Positions 16,987 through 25,152 of a stretch of 32,862 bases of DNA are shown piece after piece. The position numbers and the translations under genes were made by a program. Position 1 is the stretch's first letter. The number at the start of each line of letters is the position of its first letter. The stretch comes from an uncultured Clostridia bacterium (GTDB lineage Bacteria > Bacillota > Clostridia > Christensenellales > UBA1750): contig CANQPP010000024.1 of the NCBI GenBank assembly GCA_947625765.1, forward strand, positions 1 through 32,862. The letters run 5' to 3'. The notes beneath the pieces are model-generated. The model searched no databases and was not told where the DNA came from. It saw only the letters and a list, made by a program, of their open reading frames with translations.

Positions 16987-17454
16987 ATGGAATGGACCAA
17001 ATGGGACCGCCGCTTCATGGACATGACGGACACCATCTCGAACTGGGCCAGCTGCTATAAGGCCGACCGCAAGATGGGCGCGGTGATCGTGCGCGACAAG
17101 CGCATACTGACCACGGGCTACAACGGCGCTCCCCAGGGCGTCAAGCCCTGCGTGGAGCGGGGCGAGTGCATGCGCCAGAAGCTGGGCATCGCCTCGGGCA
17201 CGCGGGCGGAGCTGTGCTACGCGGTGCACGCCGAGCAGAACGCGCTGATCCAGGCCGCACGCATGGGCGTGAGCGTGCAGGGCGCCACGCTGTACGTGAC
17301 CTACCGCCCCTGCGTCATCTGCGCCAAGCTCATCATCAACGCGGGCATCTCCCGCGTGGTGTACAAGCACGACTACCCGGACGAGTTCTCCACCCAGCTG
17401 CTGGCCGAGGCGGGCGTGCAGCTGGACAAGTACGAGCCCGAGGCCGAGCAATAA
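16987..17454 (+). CDS. comEB: Deoxycytidylate (dCMP) deaminase, ComEB-like
   Basis: A 155-residue zinc deaminase converting dCMP to dUMP for dTTP synthesis. Zinc ligands are His81 (HAE, with proton-shuttle Glu83), Cys109 and Cys112 in RPCVICAK. GYNGAPQG (44-51) and the Cys-containing PCVERGECMR segment match dCMP deaminases rather than tRNA or cytidine deaminases. The ATG at 16987 is preceded by ACAAGGAGGG. The aminopeptidase gene begins 30 bases downstream and is probably co-transcribed. Confidence 0.93.
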   Translation: MEWTKWDRRFMDMTDTISNWASCYKADRKMGAVIVRDKRILTTGYNGAPQGVKPCVERGECMRQKLGIASGTRAELCYAVHAEQNALIQAARMGVSVQGATLYVTYRPCVICAKLIINAGISRVVYKHDYPDEFSTQLLAEAGVQLDKYEPEAEQ

Positions 17455-17484
17455 CTGACTTTACGGAAAGAAGGCGTATTTCCC

Positions 17485-18600
17485 ATGAGGGACCCAAGGC
17501 TTACACTTCTGGCCCACAATTTGGTGAACAACTCCGTCAAGGTGCGTCCGGGCGATAAGGTCCTGATCGAGAACACGGGCCTGGCCCGCTCCTTCGTCTG
17601 CGCGCTGGTGGAGGAAACGGCGCAGGCGGGCGGCCTGCCCTTCGTGCAGCTGCGCGATCCGGCCGTGGAGCGCGCGCTGCTGCGCAGCGCCACCGAGCCC
17701 CAGCTGCGGCTGCTGGCAGAGACGGACGGCGGTTTCATGGACCAAATGGACTGCTACATCGGCGTGCGCGGCGGCGACAACGCCTCCGAGCTGTCCGACG
17801 TGCCCGCGGACAAACAGGAGCTGTACTCCCGGCTGTACCGCGGCCCGGTGCATTTGGGCAAGCGGCTCTCGGGCACCCGCTGGGTGGTGCTGCGCTACCC
17901 CACGCCTTCCATGGCCCAGAGCGCGAACCGCTCCACCGAGGCCTTCGAGGACTTCTACTTCGACGTCTGCTGCCTGGACTACGCGAAGATGGGCCGGGCC
18001 ATGGAACCCCTCAAGACCCTGATGGAGAGGACCGACCGGGTGCACATCTTAGGTCCCGGCACGGACCTTGCCTTCTCCATCAAGGGGCTGCCCGCCTGCC
18101 CCTGCGCGGGGGAGTGCAACATCCCCGACGGCGAGATCTTCACCGCGCCCGTGCGTGAGTCCGTGAACGGCACGCTGCGTTACAACACCCCCTCCCTGCA
18201 CGACGGCTTCACCTTCGAGGACATCCGCTTCACCTTCAAAGGCGGCAAGATCGTGGAGGCCCACGCCAACGACGATGCGCGCCTCAACGCCATCTTGGAC
18301 ACCGACGAGGGCGCGCGCTACGTGGGCGAGTTCTCCTTCGGCGTCAACCCCTTTATCGAGCAGGCGATGAAGGACACGCTGTTCGACGAGAAGATCGGCG
18401 GCTCCTTCCACTTTACGCCCGGCGCGGCCTACGACAACTGCTTCAACGGCAACAAGAGCGCCCTGCACTGGGACCTTGTGTGCATACAGACCCCGGAGTA
18501 CGGCGGCGGCGAGATCTGGTTCGACGACGTTCTCATCCGCAGGGACGGCCGCTTCGTGCCAAAGGAGCTGCAGCCCTTAAACCCCGAGAACCTCAAGTAA
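17485..18600 (+). CDS. M29-family aminopeptidase
   Basis: A 371-residue metallo-aminopeptidase (AmpS/PepS type) that trims N-terminal residues from peptides in the cytoplasm. Features are VRPGDKVLIENTG at about 21-33, GECNIPDGEIFTAP (about 209-222), where Glu and Asp/Glu bind the metal pair, GKIVEAHANDD, EFSFGVNPFI, and the late FHFTPGAAYD and HWDLVC segments that provide the remaining ligands. Full length for the family. The ATG at 17485 has a GGAAAGAAGG ribosome site. Second gene after the dCMP deaminase. Confidence 0.93.
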   Translation: MRDPRLTLLAHNLVNNSVKVRPGDKVLIENTGLARSFVCALVEETAQAGGLPFVQLRDPAVERALLRSATEPQLRLLAETDGGFMDQMDCYIGVRGGDNASELSDVPADKQELYSRLYRGPVHLGKRLSGTRWVVLRYPTPSMAQSANRSTEAFEDFYFDVCCLDYAKMGRAMEPLKTLMERTDRVHILGPGTDLAFSIKGLPACPCAGECNIPDGEIFTAPVRESVNGTLRYNTPSLHDGFTFEDIRFTFKGGKIVEAHANDDARLNAILDTDEGARYVGEFSFGVNPFIEQAMKDTLFDEKIGGSFHFTPGAAYDNCFNGNKSALHWDLVCIQTPEYGGGEIWFDDVLIRRDGRFVPKELQPLNPENLK

Positions 18601-18666
18601 ATGAGCGGCAGAAAAAATTTTACCCGCCCTTTCGTTAAAAATGCGTCATAAAGGGGTCCGCTCCAC

Positions 18667-18695
18667 TTGTTTTCCGTTACGCTTTGTTCTAAAAT
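18667..18695 (+). promoter_or_regulatory. Promoter for GAPDH
   Basis: TTGTTT (18667-18672), 17-base spacer, TAAAAT (18690-18695), 44 bases before the ATG, with AAGGAGG in between. Confidence 0.6.
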
Positions 18696-18738
18696 AGAGG
18701 CGTAAAGGCCCCACCAAACTTTGAAGGAGGTTTTTCCC

Positions 18739-19767
18739 ATGGCCGTTAAAGTTGCTATCAATGGCTTTGGCCGCATCGGCCGTCTGGCTTTCCGCCAGAT
18801 GTTCGGCGCCGAGGGCTACGAGGTCGTGGCCATCAACGATCTGACCAGCCCCGACATGCTCGCGCACCTGCTCAAGTACGACACCGCGCAGGGCTCCTAC
18901 CTGGGCGCTTTCGGCGAGAACAAGCACACCGTCGCCTCCACCGATCATTCCATCATCGTGGACGGCAAGGAGATCGAGATCTACGCCGAGAAGAACGCCG
19001 CCGACTGCCCCTGGGGCAAGCTGGGCGTAGACGTTGTGCTGGAGTGCACCGGCTTCTACACCTCCAAGGCCAAGTCCCAGGCCCACATCGATGCGGGCGC
19101 CAAGAAGGTCGTCATCTCCGCCCCCGCCGGCAACGACCTGAAGACCGTGGTCTACTCCGTCAACGAGAACGAGCTGACCAAGGATGACCAGATCATCTCC
19201 GCCGCTTCCTGCACCACCAACTGCCTGGCGCCCATGGCGAAGGCCCTCAACGACGCCTTCCCCATCGTCTCCGGCATCATGACCACCGTGCACGCCTACA
19301 CCGGCGACCAGATGATCCTGGACGGCCCCCATCGCAAGGGTGACCTGCGCCGTGCCCGCGCCGGCGCGCAGAACATCGTTCCCAACTCCACCGGCGCCGC
19401 TAAGGCCATCGGCCTGGTGATCCCCGCCCTGAACGGCAAGCTGATCGGCTCCGCCCAGCGCGTGCCCGTCTGCACCGGCTCCACCACCATCCTGGTGGCC
19501 GTCGTCAAGGGCCAGAACATCACCAAGGACGCCATCAACGCCGCCATGAAGGCCCAGTCCTCCGAGTCCTTCGGCTACACCGAGGAGCCCATCGTCTCCT
19601 CCGACGTGATCGGCATGCGCTTCGGCTCCCTGTTCGACGCTACCCAGACCATGGTCGCCAAGCTGGACGAGGACACCTACCAGGTGCAGGTCGTGTCCTG
19701 GTACGACAACGAGAACAGCTACACCAGCCAGATGGTCCGCACCATCAAGTACTTCGCGGAGCTGTAA
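18739..19767 (+). CDS. gap: Glyceraldehyde-3-phosphate dehydrogenase, type I
   Basis: A 342-residue glycolytic enzyme. The Rossmann motif [13 protein letters not shown] is at 7-19 with Asp34 after the second strand, indicating NAD preference. The catalytic Cys158 is in ASCTTNC, and the partner His is in [30 protein letters not shown] and SWYDNENSY complete the family. It uses a noticeably narrow, C-ending codon set compared with neighbours, as expected for a highly expressed gene. The ATG at 18739 has AAGGAGG at good spacing. Monocistronic with its own promoter and strong terminator. Confidence 0.98.
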   Translation: MAVKVAINGFGRIGRLAFRQMFGAEGYEVVAINDLTSPDMLAHLLKYDTAQGSYLGAFGENKHTVASTDHSIIVDGKEIEIYAEKNAADCPWGKLGVDVVLECTGFYTSKAKSQAHIDAGAKKVVISAPAGNDLKTVVYSVNENELTKDDQIISAASCTTNCLAPMAKALNDAFPIVSGIMTTVHAYTGDQMILDGPHRKGDLRRARAGAQNIVPNSTGAAKAIGLVIPALNGKLIGSAQRVPVCTGSTTILVAVVKGQNITKDAINAAMKAQSSESFGYTEEPIVSSDVIGMRFGSLFDATQTMVAKLDEDTYQVQVVSWYDNENSYTSQMVRTIKYFAEL

Positions 19768-19785
19768 ATCGAACAAACAACCAAA

Positions 19786-19824
19786 AAGGGCGCCGTGCTT
19801 TTGGCACGGCGCCCTTCCTTTTTT
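19786..19824. terminator. Bidirectional terminator between GAPDH and hsp20
   Basis: A 13-bp perfect stem AAGGGCGCCGTGC/GCACGGCGCCCTT with a 5-base loop, T-run of seven on the plus side and AAAAA before it for the minus side. Confidence 0.92.
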
Positions 19825-19828
19825 TCGC

Positions 19829-20287
19829 TTATTCGATCTCCAGATGCCTGGACTCGGGCAGGTTCTGCTGCTTCTTGGGCAGCGTCAGGCTCAATACGCC
19901 GTTTTCGTACTTTGCCTTGATCCCGTCCGTATCCACGGAGGATACGTCGAACTGGCGGCTGTACCTGCCGTAGGAGCGCTCCACGCGGACGTACTTCTGC
20001 CGCTTGTCGTTTTCCTCGTGCTGGGAATGGCGCTCGGCGTTGATCGTGAGGGTGTTGTCGCTCAGGTCCAGATGGATGTCCTTCTTGTCGAAGCCCGGCA
20101 GATCGGCCTCCAGGACGTAATGGTCGCCCTCGTCGGTGATGTCGGTCTTGAACTCGGCGATGTCGCCGCTGCGGAAGAACGGCGCGAAGGGTTCCTCGAA
20201 GAATTTGCGCTCCAGCTTCTCCATCTCGCGGAAGGGGTTGTACGCGATCTCATTGTTGTGCCTGCGGTAAGGTCTAAGTTCAAACAT
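19829..20287 (-). CDS. Hsp20/alpha-crystallin small heat-shock protein
   Basis: A 152-residue holdase chaperone. The alpha-crystallin domain is about 42-145, with EADLPGFDKKDIHLDLSDN, the RSYGRYSRQFDV strand, and the terminal KYENGVLSLTLPKK. A short Pro/Arg N-terminus (FELRPYRRHN) precedes it. The C-terminal tail HLEIE has no clear IxI motif except LEIE. The ATG at 20287 follows AGGAGGT. Expression appears to be controlled twice: a perfect CIRCE 220 bases upstream, and a hairpin that contains the start codon itself (20285-20324). Confidence 0.97.
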   Translation of the reverse strand: MFELRPYRRHNNEIAYNPFREMEKLERKFFEEPFAPFFRSGDIAEFKTDITDEGDHYVLEADLPGFDKKDIHLDLSDNTLTINAERHSQHEENDKRQKYVRVERSYGRYSRQFDVSSVDTDGIKAKYENGVLSLTLPKKQQNLPESRHLEIE

Positions 20288-20324
20288 AATAAATACCTCC
20301 TGAAGCGTTCTGTATTTTATTATG
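20285..20324 (-). promoter_or_regulatory. Start-codon hairpin of hsp20, candidate RNA thermometer
   Basis: In the mRNA, CAUAAUAAAAUAC (from 20324) pairs with GUAUUUAUUAUG (to 20285): 12 base pairs, nearly all A-U, with one bulged A. The AUG start codon and the bases after the SD are in the 3' arm; the AGGAG core lies in the 15-base loop. An A-U stem of this kind would be weak and open on heating, which is how RNA thermometers of small heat-shock genes work. The pairing is visible in the sequence; the function is inference. Confidence 0.6.
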
Positions 20325-20509
20325 CCTGCCCTTTTGTTCGTCTATGCCGATGGGGTAGACCGGGAATCGGTCCCGTGTGCGGCCGCTTCACTTCTTCGGC
20401 CGCTCTGCTTTCCCGCCCATGGGGATCGCCTTCTTTCCTTTGCTTACAGCTACATTGTAGGCCCCAAGATCGAAGTTTGCATTACGATTCCGTAAAGGAA
20501 TTGGAAATT

Positions 20510-20536
20510 TTAGCACTCGCCACCTGAGAGTGCTAA
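20510..20536 (-). promoter_or_regulatory. CIRCE operator upstream of hsp20
   Basis: TTAGCACTC-N9-GAGTGCTAA, exact consensus. On the minus strand, TTAGCA and TAAAAT 18 bases apart could serve as -35 and -10 within and just after the operator. It overlaps the TAG stop codon (20533-20535) of the upstream gene. The leader from here to the ATG is about 220 bases and also contains a GCGGCCG/CGGCCGC hairpin. Confidence 0.93.
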
Positions 20537-21207
20537 CAGTGTTCCGTTCCAATGCCCTTTTCCGCCTGCTCCCGCTTTGCCGCCTCCAAAAGCGCCGGCG
20601 CGTCCGCGCGCAGCTCGTCCGGGCGGGCGCAGTAGCGCAGCAGCCGCTCTTTGGGCAGCGTGCGCAAAAGGAAGCGGCCCAACGTGTAGGCGATGGGGTA
20701 GCCGTCCGCCAGGCGCATGAAGCCCGGCCCCAGCTGCTCCGGCGTGCAGCTTAGGGGCACCTCCCGCATCCGCTGGCCGGAGAGGTTGGTGGCCAGCGCC
20801 TCCCAGAACCACTCACAGTTACGGGAATCGGGCTCGATCTCCTGCTGGCAGGCGTGCACCAGCTCGTGGACGATCACGGGCACGTAGTCCGCTTCCTCCT
20901 CCATGTGTTTGTGCTCGCGGGTCTGCCTGCAGGCCTCCAGGGTCAGTATGTGGATGTTCCCGTCGAAGGTATCGGCGATCATCCAGTCCTCCACCCTCTC
21001 AACGTACGGGGCCAGATGCTCGCGGTATTTCTTCAAATCGCGGTACAGCACGACCCGCTTTTCCCCGCTTAAATCCTCCAGGCCGAAAAAGCGAAGCAGC
21101 CGCGGCAGCTCTTTCGTCAGGCGCGCAAACAGCGCCTCGGCCGCCGCGCGGTCCTCCCCGTCAAATTCGATTGTAAAGCCCCTGCCGCGCATTTCCATAT
21201 CCCGCAT
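20533..21207 (-). CDS. Putative gluzincin-type zinc metallopeptidase
   Basis: A 224-residue protein with a zinc site His114-Glu115-x-x-His118 (VIVHELVHACQQE) and a third ligand Glu136 18 residues later in CEWFWEALATNL, the spacing of gluzincins. Before it, residues 30-100 contain a ferredoxin-like or cystatin-like segment (VVLYRDLKKYREHL) of unknown role, and a C-terminal helical part (150-224) follows. No signal peptide or membrane segment is seen. I cannot name a specific family; it resembles the peptidase MA-like proteins. The ATG at 21207 has AAGGAAAGGGG upstream; the longer open frame lacks support. The gene ends inside the CIRCE of hsp20, so its transcript may read into hsp20. Confidence 0.7.
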   Translation of the reverse strand: MRDMEMRGRGFTIEFDGEDRAAAEALFARLTKELPRLLRFFGLEDLSGEKRVVLYRDLKKYREHLAPYVERVEDWMIADTFDGNIHILTLEACRQTREHKHMEEEADYVPVIVHELVHACQQEIEPDSRNCEWFWEALATNLSGQRMREVPLSCTPEQLGPGFMRLADGYPIAYTLGRFLLRTLPKERLLRYCARPDELRADAPALLEAAKREQAEKGIGTEHC

Positions 21208-21284
21208 TTCCCCTTTCCTTAAAGGGCTCCTTTTTCGGCAAAAGAGTTCGCTGCTCGAGGCCGCTTTCCCTGCCCCATTTTTCC

Positions 21285-21314
21285 TTGACAAGCCTTCCCG
21301 GCAGGGGCTACAAT
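21285..21314 (+). promoter_or_regulatory. Promoter of the GH130-phosphohexomutase operon
   Basis: TTGACA (21285-21290), 18-base spacer, TACAAT (21309-21314), giving a leader of about 70 bases. Confidence 0.8.
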
Positions 21315-21389
21315 AGCAGTTAAGGAGCCTATACGCATCCGTTGATCATAGGACAAGAAAAGGATACGCAACAAGGAGGTCAAACGCCG

Positions 21390-22565
21390 ATGCTTCATCC
21401 CAATTACTATGTGGAAAAGGCGAAGCAGGAAAAGCTGATCGCCCGCAAGAACGAGGTCGCCGATTCCTACAACGGCATCTACGACCGCTATAAGTACCCG
21501 GTCCTCACCCGGGACCACATTCCCCTGTTCTGGAAGTACGACCTGAACCCCGAGACCAACCCGCACTTCATGGAGCGCCTGGGCGTCAACGCCGTGCTCA
21601 ACTCCGGCGCCATCTACTTAAACGGCAAGTTCTATCTGGTCGCCCGCGTGGAAGGCAACGACCGCAAGTCCTTCTGCGCCGTGGCCGAGTCGGACAACGG
21701 CATCGACGGCTTCCGCTTCTGGGACCGCCCCTGCGTCTTCCCCGACACCGAGCCGGATGAGACCAATTGCTACGACATCCGCATCACCCAACACGAGGAC
21801 GGCTGGATCTACGGCGTGTTCTGCTCCGAGAGCAAGGACAAGTCCGACCCCGAGCTCTCCGCCGCCGTGGCCGCAGCGGGCATCGTGCGCACCAAGGACC
21901 TGAAAACCTGGGAGCGCCTGCCCAACTTGGTCACCCTGCGCTCGCCCCAGCAGCGCAACGTGGTGCTACACCCCGAGTTTGTGAACGGCAAGTACGCCTT
22001 CTACACCCGTCCCATGGACGGCTTCATCGACACCGGCTCCGGCTCCGGCATCGGCTTCGGCCTGTGCGACGACATCACCCACGCCGTGATCGACGAGGAG
22101 AAGATGACCTCCATCCGCCGCTACCACACCATCACCGAGGCCAAGAACGGCGCGGGCGGCGTGCCCATCAAGACCGAGAAAGGCTGGATCCACATCGCCC
22201 ACGGCGTGCGCAACACCGCCGCGGGCCTGCGGTACGTGCTCTACGTGTTCGCCACGGACTTAAACGACCCCTCCAAGGTCATCGCGGAGCCCTCCGGCAT
22301 GTTCTTAGGGCCGCGCGACTGGGAGCGCGTGGGCGACGTTTCCAACGTCACCTTCGGCAACGGCAACATCGTGCACGACGGCAAGGTGTACATCTACTAC
22401 GCCGCCTCCGACACCCGCATGCACGTGGCCACCACCACGGTGGAGAAGCTGGTGGACTACACGTTCAACACCCCCAAGGATCCCCTGCGCTCCGTGGACT
22501 GCGTCAAGCAGCGCATCGAGCTGATCGACAAAAACCTGGCCTTTCTTACCAAGGAGGGTGAATAA
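21390..22565 (+). CDS. 4-O-beta-D-mannosyl-D-glucose phosphorylase, GH130
   Basis: A 391-residue five-bladed beta-propeller enzyme that phosphorolyses beta-1,4-mannosyl-glucose to mannose 1-phosphate and glucose. Family markers include [16 protein letters not shown] (about 86-101), the general acid Asp129 in [58 protein letters not shown] and [15 protein letters not shown]. The pattern fits subfamily GH130_1, the mannosylglucose phosphorylases, rather than mannobiose phosphorylases, but specificity is inferred. The ATG at 21390 has AAGGAGGTC at ideal spacing. The next gene, a phosphohexomutase, would convert mannose 1-phosphate to mannose 6-phosphate. No signal peptide, so it is intracellular. 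Confidence 0.93.
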   Translation: MLHPNYYVEKAKQEKLIARKNEVADSYNGIYDRYKYPVLTRDHIPLFWKYDLNPETNPHFMERLGVNAVLNSGAIYLNGKFYLVARVEGNDRKSFCAVAESDNGIDGFRFWDRPCVFPDTEPDETNCYDIRITQHEDGWIYGVFCSESKDKSDPELSAAVAAAGIVRTKDLKTWERLPNLVTLRSPQQRNVVLHPEFVNGKYAFYTRPMDGFIDTGSGSGIGFGLCDDITHAVIDEEKMTSIRRYHTITEAKNGAGGVPIKTEKGWIHIAHGVRNTAAGLRYVLYVFATDLNDPSKVIAEPSGMFLGPRDWERVGDVSNVTFGNGNIVHDGKVYIYYAASDTRMHVATTTVEKLVDYTFNTPKDPLRSVDCVKQRIELIDKNLAFLTKEGE

Positions 22566-22568
22566 GCC

Positions 22569-24230
22569 TTGACCATGAGCGCCCAGGCGCGGTCAAAGCT
22601 GTGGAGCGACTGCCCCGTCTTCGACCCCGAAACGAGGGCAGCCGCCCTTTTGATTGCGCAAAACGAGGAGGAACTCCTCCGCTGTTTTTCCCAGGAGCTT
22701 TCCTTCGGCACCGGCGGCCTGCGCGGCACGCTGGGCGTGGGCTCCAACCGCATGAACGTCTACACCGTGGCCCGCGCCACGCAGGGCCTGGCGGACTACC
22801 TGCTCTCCACCGGCGGCAGGAGCGTGGCCATCGCCTACGATTCCAGGCTCTGCTCCTATGAGTTCGCCTGCGTGACCGCGGGCGTGCTGGCCAAGCGGGG
22901 GCTGACTGCGCACATCTACGCCTCTCTCATGCCCACGCCCATGCTCTCCTTCGCGGTGCGGCAGCTTAACTGCGACGCGGGCGTCGTCATCACCGCCAGC
23001 CACAACCCCAGCCAGTACAACGGCTACAAGGTCTACGGCGCGGACGGCTGCCAGATCACCGACCACGCCGCCGCTGCCATCACCGAGAAGATCGAGCAGG
23101 TCTCCTACGAGTCCCTGTCCTGGCTGAGCGAGCAGGAGGCCCGGGACGCAGGGCTCCTGCACACGATCCCCGACAGCGTGTTTGACGCCTTCATCGAAAA
23201 GACGCTCTCCCGCCGGGTGGAGACGGAGCCCGCCGCCTGTCTGGGCCTTATCTACACCCCTTTAAACGGCACGGGCCTTGTTCCCGTCACGACCGTGTTT
23301 GACCGCATAGGCGTAGGGCACGTCACCGTCGTGGAGGCCCAGCGCCTGCCGGACGGCCGCTTCCCCACCTGCCCAAAGCCCAACCCCGAGCTGCCCGAGG
23401 CGCTCGCCTTAGGCATCGCGGCGGCCAAGGAGCGGCAGGCCGACCTGCTCATCGCCACCGACCCCGACTGCGACCGCGTGGGCGTGGCCGTGCGCGACAG
23501 GGACGGCGAGTACCGCATCCTGACCGGCAACGAGGTGGGCCTGCTGCTGCTGGAGAGGCTGCTGCAGAAGACGAAGGTAAAGGACCCCGTGTGCGTCAAG
23601 ACCATCGTGACCTCCGACCTGGCCTTTGCCATCGCCAAGAACTACGGGGCAGAGCTGCGCGAGGTGCTCACGGGCTTTAAGTACATCGGCGAGACCATCG
23701 GCCGCCTGGAACAGGAAGGAGAGGCGGAGCGCTTCGTGTTCGGCTTTGAGGAGAGCTGCGGCTACCTGGCCGGCGCCCACGTGCGCGACAAGGACGGCGT
23801 GATGGCCGCCATGCTGGTGGCCGACCTGGCCGCCTCCCTAAAGCGCGAGGGAAAGAGCCTGCTGGACGCCCGCGAGGCTCTCTACGCCCGCTACGGCTGC
23901 ATGGCCAACCGGCTGCTGAACCTGGACATCGAGGACGCCGTGCCCATGGAGCGCATGGCCGCGATCCTCTCCGCCCTGCGCGCCCATCCGCCCAGGGAGC
24001 TGGCGGGAAGTGAAGTTAGGACCGTGCTCGACTACCAGCCCGGCATCCGCGGGCTGCCGCCCTCCAACGTGCTCAGCTACGAGACGGCGGACGGCTGCAA
24101 GCTGATCGTGCGCCCCTCCGGCACCGAGCCAAAAGTGAAGATGTACCTCTCCGCCCGGGGAAACAGCATGGAGGAGGCCGCAGGCAGGCTGGACGCGCTG
24201 GAGCGCTCCGCCCGCGCTTTGGTGGGCTGA
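22569..24230 (+). CDS. Phosphomannomutase/phosphoglucomutase
   Basis: A 553-residue alpha-D-phosphohexomutase. The active-site phosphoserine is Ser144 in TASHNPSQYNGYKVYG; the metal loop is Asp298, Asp300 and Asp302 in ATDPDCDRVG; the sugar-binding loop is FGFEESCGYL; and the phosphate loop is RPSGTEPKVKMY near the end. The length is that of the PgcA/PGM2-like group. The TTG at 22569 is taken as start because AAGGAGGGT sits nine bases before it; the ATG at 22575 is too far from that site. It is three bases from the preceding stop. With the GH130 enzyme it forms a pathway from beta-mannosides to mannose 6-phosphate. Confidence 0.93.
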   Translation: MTMSAQARSKLWSDCPVFDPETRAAALLIAQNEEELLRCFSQELSFGTGGLRGTLGVGSNRMNVYTVARATQGLADYLLSTGGRSVAIAYDSRLCSYEFACVTAGVLAKRGLTAHIYASLMPTPMLSFAVRQLNCDAGVVITASHNPSQYNGYKVYGADGCQITDHAAAAITEKIEQVSYESLSWLSEQEARDAGLLHTIPDSVFDAFIEKTLSRRVETEPAACLGLIYTPLNGTGLVPVTTVFDRIGVGHVTVVEAQRLPDGRFPTCPKPNPELPEALALGIAAAKERQADLLIATDPDCDRVGVAVRDRDGEYRILTGNEVGLLLLERLLQKTKVKDPVCVKTIVTSDLAFAIAKNYGAELREVLTGFKYIGETIGRLEQEGEAERFVFGFEESCGYLAGAHVRDKDGVMAAMLVADLAASLKREGKSLLDAREALYARYGCMANRLLNLDIEDAVPMERMAAILSALRAHPPRELAGSEVRTVLDYQPGIRGLPPSNVLSYETADGCKLIVRPSGTEPKVKMYLSARGNSMEEAAGRLDALERSARALVG

Positions 24231-24268
24231 ACTCCAAGCACTGCTAATCCTGAAACACGACCCGTTCA

Positions 24269-24303
24269 GGCCCTGCCGCCTCTTTTCGGCAGGGCCCCTT
24301 TAT
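24269..24303 (+). terminator. Terminator of the GH130 operon
   Basis: A 10-bp stem GGCCCTGCCG/CGGCAGGGCC followed by CCCTTTAT. Confidence 0.8.
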
Positions 24304-24327
24304 CCTGATAAAGAGAAGTGAAACGAG

Positions 24328-25128
24328 ATGCACGACGCGGCAGAGATACGGCTCCCAGATGAGATCGAGCGCCTGACGGCTGGCCTGCCCTACACGCAGG
24401 ACAGCATCGGCCTATCCGGCGCTCTGGTCCGCATGTACGACACGATGGTGCTAAAGGTCCAGCCCTCCTCCCAACGCACGCGGAACGAGGCGGCGATGCT
24501 CCGCTGGCTCTCCGGGAAGCTCCCCGCGCCTCAGCTGCTTTCCTACGCGGAAACGGACGGGATGAGCTGCCTGCTGATGATGCGTATCAGGGGGAAGATG
24601 GCCTGCGACGACTTCTTCCTCGACCGGCCCGCCCTGCTGATCGACCGCCTGGCCGAGGCCTTGCAGCTCCTTTGGCGGACGGACACAAGCGGCTGCCCGG
24701 TCCTGCGCGGCCAGGCGGCGGAGCTTCAGGAGGCGCGCCGGCGGGTCGAGAATGGGCTGGTCGATCTTGACGATACGGAACCCGGCACCTTCGGCCCCGG
24801 CGGTTTCCGGGACCCGGAGGCGCTGCTCGTCTGGCTCGAAAACAACCGGCCGTCCTTTGAGCCGGTGCTCTCCCACGGCGATCTCTGCCTGCCGAACCTG
24901 TTCCTGACGCAGACGGGCATCGGCGGTTTCATCGACCTGGGCGACGCGGGCGTGGGCGACCGCTGGCGGGACATCGCCCTCTGCCACCGCAGCCTGCGGC
25001 ACAACCTCTGTGGGCAATACGCGACAAGGGCGCGTGAGGACGTGGCCGACCGCCTGTTCGGCGCGCTGGGCCTGCGGCCCGATCAGGAGAAGCTGCGCTG
25101 GTACCTGCTGCTGGACGAGCTGTTCTAA
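24328..25128 (+). CDS. APH(3')-like aminoglycoside O-phosphotransferase
   Basis: A 266-residue kinase-like phosphotransferase. The pattern follows APH(3') enzymes end to end: ATP-site Lys43 (LKVQ) and Glu54, WLSGKLPAPQLL, LSHGDLCLPNLFL with catalytic Asp185 and Asn190, FIDLGDAGVGDRW with metal Asp203, and the family's C-terminal YLLLDELF. By eye it clearly resembles APH(3')-III but is far from identical. It may confer kanamycin/neomycin resistance or have a housekeeping substrate. G+C content is like its neighbours and no mobile element is adjacent, which argues for a resident gene. The ATG has AAGAGAAG upstream. It is followed after 24 bases by the amidohydrolase. Confidence 0.88.
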   Translation: MHDAAEIRLPDEIERLTAGLPYTQDSIGLSGALVRMYDTMVLKVQPSSQRTRNEAAMLRWLSGKLPAPQLLSYAETDGMSCLLMMRIRGKMACDDFFLDRPALLIDRLAEALQLLWRTDTSGCPVLRGQAAELQEARRRVENGLVDLDDTEPGTFGPGGFRDPEALLVWLENNRPSFEPVLSHGDLCLPNLFLTQTGIGGFIDLGDAGVGDRWRDIALCHRSLRHNLCGQYATRAREDVADRLFGALGLRPDQEKLRWYLLLDELF

Positions 25129-25152
25129 CACCTTAGGGAAGGAGGCCTTTTC

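Noticed and set aside
18646..19776. A 376-codon open frame opposite GAPDH
   Set aside because: Same shadow effect; Gly/Val/Asp-rich, without domain similarity.
20340..20430. Inverted repeats in the hsp20 leader as a tRNA or small RNA gene
   Set aside because: The stems do not make a cloverleaf, and no promoter/terminator pair encloses them.
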